Assembly (NCBI RefSeq): GCF_007991175.1
Contig: NZ_BJXV01000020.1
Location: 25,859 to 89,858 of the forward strand
Length of the DNA stretch: 64,000 nucleotides
Source: Halovibrio variabilis
GTDB lineage: Bacteria; Pseudomonadota; Gammaproteobacteria; Pseudomonadales; Halomonadaceae
Reading direction: 5' to 3'
Within the stretch, counting starts at the first letter, position 1. The number at the start of each line of letters is the position of its first letter. The position numbers and the translations under genes were made by a program. Below, in pieces: positions 61,580 to 64,000 of this stretch. The notes beneath the pieces were generated by a model. The model had not been told where the DNA came from, ran no database searches, and saw nothing but the letters and a program-made list of their open reading frames with translations.

Positions 61580-62773
61580 ATGACGAACTATTATCGTGAA
61601 TTAATGGTTACACCTGGCGTAAACGGAATGGTGTTGGCCGGCCTAATAGCACGCTTGCCACAAGCTATGATTGGATTGGGCCTGATTACTATGCTGTCTC
61701 AACAACACGGCAGTTATTGGCTTGCTGGCACCGTTGCATCAACCTTTATACTGGCTAACGCGATTATTGCCCCTAAGGTTTCTAAAGTTATTGATAAGAA
61801 AGGACAATCAAAGGTTTTGCCTTTAGTTACATTAATTGCAGTTTTAATGCTCACCTCCCTTGTTGTTGCTGCGCAAACCGGAATGCCAGTGGCATTTTAT
61901 TTCTTTTTTGCTATCTTGGCCGGTGTAATGCCTAGTATACCGGCTCTAATGAGAGCGCGTTGGGCATATGTTTTTCGTGATCAACAACAGCTATTGCATA
62001 CTGCATTATCTTTAGATTCTGTTATAACGGAAATGGTCTATATTATTGGCCCTGCTTTAGCGGTTGCTCTAAGTACGGCGGTATTCCCATCAGCTGGGCC
62101 TATAGCTGCCATAATTATGCTCGCTATAGGCACTATTTTCTTTCTTTCTCAAAAAGAAACAGAACCTAAAGTAGTCAGGAGTTATGTCAGCAGCGAACTA
62201 TCCATTTTGAAAATGCCTGGTATCCGGCTAATTGTACTTATATTGTTGGCAATGGGAGTTATCGGTGGATCGATAGACGTGGCTGTAGTAGCATTTTCAG
62301 AGACCCAAGGTTCCCCCTCGTCAGCTAGCTACATCTTAGCATTCTATGCATTAGGTTCTATGATAGCAGGGCTTGCTTTTGGGGCCGTAAAAATTAAATA
62401 TCCGATTGAAAAACAGTTCTTAATCGGTATTCTTTTGTCATCAGTTTCAGCATTGATACCGATATTCTCAACAAACATCTATACTCTTACTCTCGCTCTT
62501 TTTATAGCCGGGATTTCTTTTGCTCCAACTATGGTTATCGTGATTAATGTTGGCACTATCATCATTCCATCACCAAAGCTAACAGAAGGATTGACTTGGA
62601 TGACAACAGGAATAGGAATTGGAGTTGCACTCGGCAGTGCTATTGCTGGCCCTGTGATTGATGTTTATGGTGCTCGCGTAGGTTTTACCGTGCCAGTTAT
62701 TGCAGCTTGCATAATGTCGGCAATTTGTATTGCTGGGTTTTCCACAATCCGTAGCTCATTGTGCCTAAATTAA
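61580..62773 (+). CDS. MFS family transporter
   Basis: Membrane protein of about 397 residues with twelve helices of the major facilitator superfamily. The ATG at 61580 is preferred to a TTG at 61556. The first loop carries PKVSKVIDKKGQSKVL, close to the MFS loop 2-3 motif, and the second half repeats the pattern. Codon use (many tta, ata, aga) and low GC differ from the rest of the window. It is 223 bp from the broken phosphopantetheinyl transferase, so siderophore or peptide export is one idea; the substrate is not shown. Confidence 0.8.
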   Translation: MTNYYRELMVTPGVNGMVLAGLIARLPQAMIGLGLITMLSQQHGSYWLAGTVASTFILANAIIAPKVSKVIDKKGQSKVLPLVTLIAVLMLTSLVVAAQTGMPVAFYFFFAILAGVMPSIPALMRARWAYVFRDQQQLLHTALSLDSVITEMVYIIGPALAVALSTAVFPSAGPIAAIIMLAIGTIFFLSQKETEPKVVRSYVSSELSILKMPGIRLIVLILLAMGVIGGSIDVAVVAFSETQGSPSSASYILAFYALGSMIAGLAFGAVKIKYPIEKQFLIGILLSSVSALIPIFSTNIYTLTLALFIAGISFAPTMVIVINVGTIIIPSPKLTEGLTWMTTGIGIGVALGSAIAGPVIDVYGARVGFTVPVIAACIMSAICIAGFSTIRSSLCLN

Positions 62774-62917
62774 TTCGTGTTTATTTAATTTGGTTAATAT
62801 TTTTTATCTATAGTTTAAGGAGTTTATGTATCCTGAATTCAAGCAATAAGTGCAGCACCTGCGGTATTCAGGCTCAAAAGTAATCCAATATTCGTTACTG
62901 TAGCCCTTGCACAGGGC

Positions 62918-62986
62918 AGTTAACAAGTGACTGCGCCGGAAAAATAACTTGCCTGCGTCTTTGTCACCAGTGAGAGGGCGTTACGT
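62918..62986 (+). other. Weak attC-like element before the GFA gene
   Basis: It starts with agttaac and ends with gcgttacgt, in the same positions as attC core sites, and holds gtgac/gtcac (62927-62931 and 62963-62967) as inner pair. The 3' core (gttacgt) departs from GTTRRRY and the stem is short, so it is either a diverged site or chance. The next coding start is 20 bp beyond it. Confidence 0.35.
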
Positions 62987-63005
62987 GCATGTCAAGGATT
63001 AACGA

Positions 63006-63419
63006 ATGGCGATAAATTTAAGTGAAGTCGACGGTTTCCCCATTAAAGCAAAGCACAAAGCTACTTGCCATTGTGGGTCCGTCGAGATCGAACTGGACCT
63101 TCCGGACGGGCTGGTTGACGTCCGCAGATGCGATTGTTCACTCTGCCAGCGCCGAGGTGCGATAGTTGCTTCGATTCCACTTTCGGGCATCCGGATAGTA
63201 AAAGGGAAAGACGCGCTAAGACTTTACCAGTTCAATACGAAAACGGCGAGACACTACTTCTGTAGTAACTGTGGTATTTACACTCACCATCAAAGGAGGT
63301 CTAACCCCTCGCAATACGGCTTCAACGTCGCGTGCTTAGAGGGTATAAATCCTTTAAAAATTGATGGTATTCCTGTATATGACGGAGTCAATCATCCGGC
63401 AGACAGGAAAAGCACATAA
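63006..63419 (+). CDS. GFA family (glutathione-dependent formaldehyde-activating-like) zinc protein
   Basis: Protein of 137 residues with the GFA/CENP-V beta fold. The zinc-binding cysteines are in CHCGSVE, CDCSLCQRRG and YFCSNCGIYTHH. Some members add glutathione to formaldehyde, but most are uncharacterised. The stop TAA lies inside the 5' core of the attC-like element that follows, the typical design of an integron gene cassette. The 5' leader is only about 20 bp. Confidence 0.88.
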   Translation: MAINLSEVDGFPIKAKHKATCHCGSVEIELDLPDGLVDVRRCDCSLCQRRGAIVASIPLSGIRIVKGKDALRLYQFNTKTARHYFCSNCGIYTHHQRRSNPSQYGFNVACLEGINPLKIDGIPVYDGVNHPADRKST

Positions 63420-63498
63420 CCAACCAAGGCAGTGGGACATGTTTTTGCTTCGCTGCGCTCAAAGCGCAAAAATATGTCCCTGCTTGGGGACGTTAGGC
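63414..63498 (+). other. Integron attC-like recombination site
   Basis: The 85-bp element starts with acataac, overlapping the GFA stop, and ends with the exact core GTTAGGC (63492-63498). Long arms at 63424-63448 and 63466-63487 pair almost fully (ccaaggcag... against ...ctgcttgg). The left arm has three extra bases (a G and a TG) that stay unpaired, the extrahelical bases by which integrases know the strand. An inner hairpin gcgc/gcgc closes the tip. This matches attC in size, ends and bulges; the integrase is not in the window. Confidence 0.75.
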
Positions 63499-63526
63499 GA
63501 ACCCTTGTCTTAAGAGGAAATCATAG

Positions 63527-64000
63527 ATGTCGAAAAAAGGTGAGCACGATTATTCCGCTACCGTTGTCTGGACCGGTAATTCAGGGGAAGGTACCAAGAA
63601 CAATCGGGCTTTCTCGCGTGATCACGAAATTACGTGCGGTAGCAAACCGACAATATTCGGATCGTCAGATCCGGCATTTCTAGGCGATTCGTCCCGTTAT
63701 AACCCGGAAGAGCTGTTGCTAAGCTCACTCTCTGCATGCCACATGCTTTGGTATCTGCATCTGTGCGCCAATGCCGGAATTACTGTGTCGGAATACGTAG
63801 ACAATGCCACAGGTCGAATGATCGAAAATACAAATGGTAGCGGCTATTTCGAGAGCGTCACGCTAAAGCCAAGTATCCAAATCGGGAAAACTGACGACCA
63901 CGAGCTTGCGAAAGCCCTACACGATAAAGCGCATTCGTTCTGCTTTATTGCAAATTCCGTAAATTTTGAGGTTGGGTGTGAGCCTGAAATCCGTACCCCC
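63527..64000 (+). CDS. OsmC family protein (partial, runs off the window)
   Basis: Frame of 158 codons to the edge with no stop. The start has AGAGGA 8 bp upstream and is 35 bp after the attC crossover point, as in a cassette. The family shows in NPEELLLSSLSACHMLWYLHL, where the Cys is one of the two peroxidatic residues, and in FIANSVNFEVGCEPEI with the second. OsmC proteins reduce organic peroxides. It is probably the second cassette of an array that continues to the right. Confidence 0.88.
   Translation, partial: MSKKGEHDYSATVVWTGNSGEGTKNNRAFSRDHEITCGSKPTIFGSSDPAFLGDSSRYNPEELLLSSLSACHMLWYLHLCANAGITVSEYVDNATGRMIENTNGSGYFESVTLKPSIQIGKTDDHELAKALHDKAHSFCFIANSVNFEVGCEPEIRTP

Noticed and set aside
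63432..63683. 83-residue frame across the attC-like site
   Set aside because: It overlaps the recombination site and the OsmC gene in another frame and has no recognisable motif.
60562..64000. Insertion sequence or prophage in the AT-rich end
   Set aside because: No transposase, phage integrase or terminal repeats are visible; only cassette-type features are.

Overview
The window looks like a chromosomal segment of a moderately halophilic gammaproteobacterium, most likely Halomonadaceae (Halomonas or a close relative). The reasons are gene content and order close to Pseudomonas and Halomonas (topA with a DUF6586 gene, mfd, a long-form GAPDH, nqrABCDEF, sthA), a full Na+-translocating NADH:quinone reductase, several acidic exported proteins, and fairly high GC. 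The species call is inference; no rRNA or tRNA is present.

Layout. Positions 1-1010 carry short tandem repeats, a terminator and an OmpW-type outer membrane protein. From 1047 to 9194 on the minus strand lies a peptide-use operon, dppABCDF-like transporter genes, then a HypT-like LysR regulator and a PepQ prolidase. Positions 9482-16652 hold an acidic secreted protein, a glutaredoxin-like protein, mpl-ubiX-lysE, a DedA-PAP2 fusion and two membrane proteins with worn-down GGDEF-like domains. From 16913 to 28615 is the conserved envelope cluster proA-nadD-rsfS-rlmH-mrdA-rodA-mltB-rlpA-dacA-ybeD-lipB, with convergent lipA. Then come a PhaC-like DUF3141 protein, topA with two small helical proteins, and an Lpp/OprI-type lipoprotein set between two L,D-transpeptidases. 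mfd and the long GAPDH diverge from each other, and are followed by nqrA-F, nqrM and sthA. Next are a diguanylate cyclase with a translationally coupled 43-codon ORF upstream, a PA2778/PA2779 pair, and holA-lptE-leuS with a ybeL homologue.

From about 60.6 kb to the right edge the character changes. The DNA becomes AT-richer, a siderophore-type phosphopantetheinyl transferase is truncated and frameshifted, an MFS transporter follows, and the last kilobase looks like an integron gene-cassette array. In that array a GFA-family gene ends inside a well-folded attC-like site and an OsmC-family gene starts right after it and runs off the window. No integrase is visible here.

Functionally the window joins envelope growth (PBP2/RodA, MltB, RlpA, DacA, Lpp crosslinking, LptE), lipoate synthesis, sodium-coupled respiration and pyridine-nucleotide balance (GAPDH, Nqr, SthA), and peptide uptake and breakdown. 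The main points for a second look are the cassette array, the coupled small ORF, an attenuator-like hairpin inside the PA2778 signal-peptide codons, a 15-bp tandem repeat beside holA, and the paired degenerate GGDEF-like proteins.
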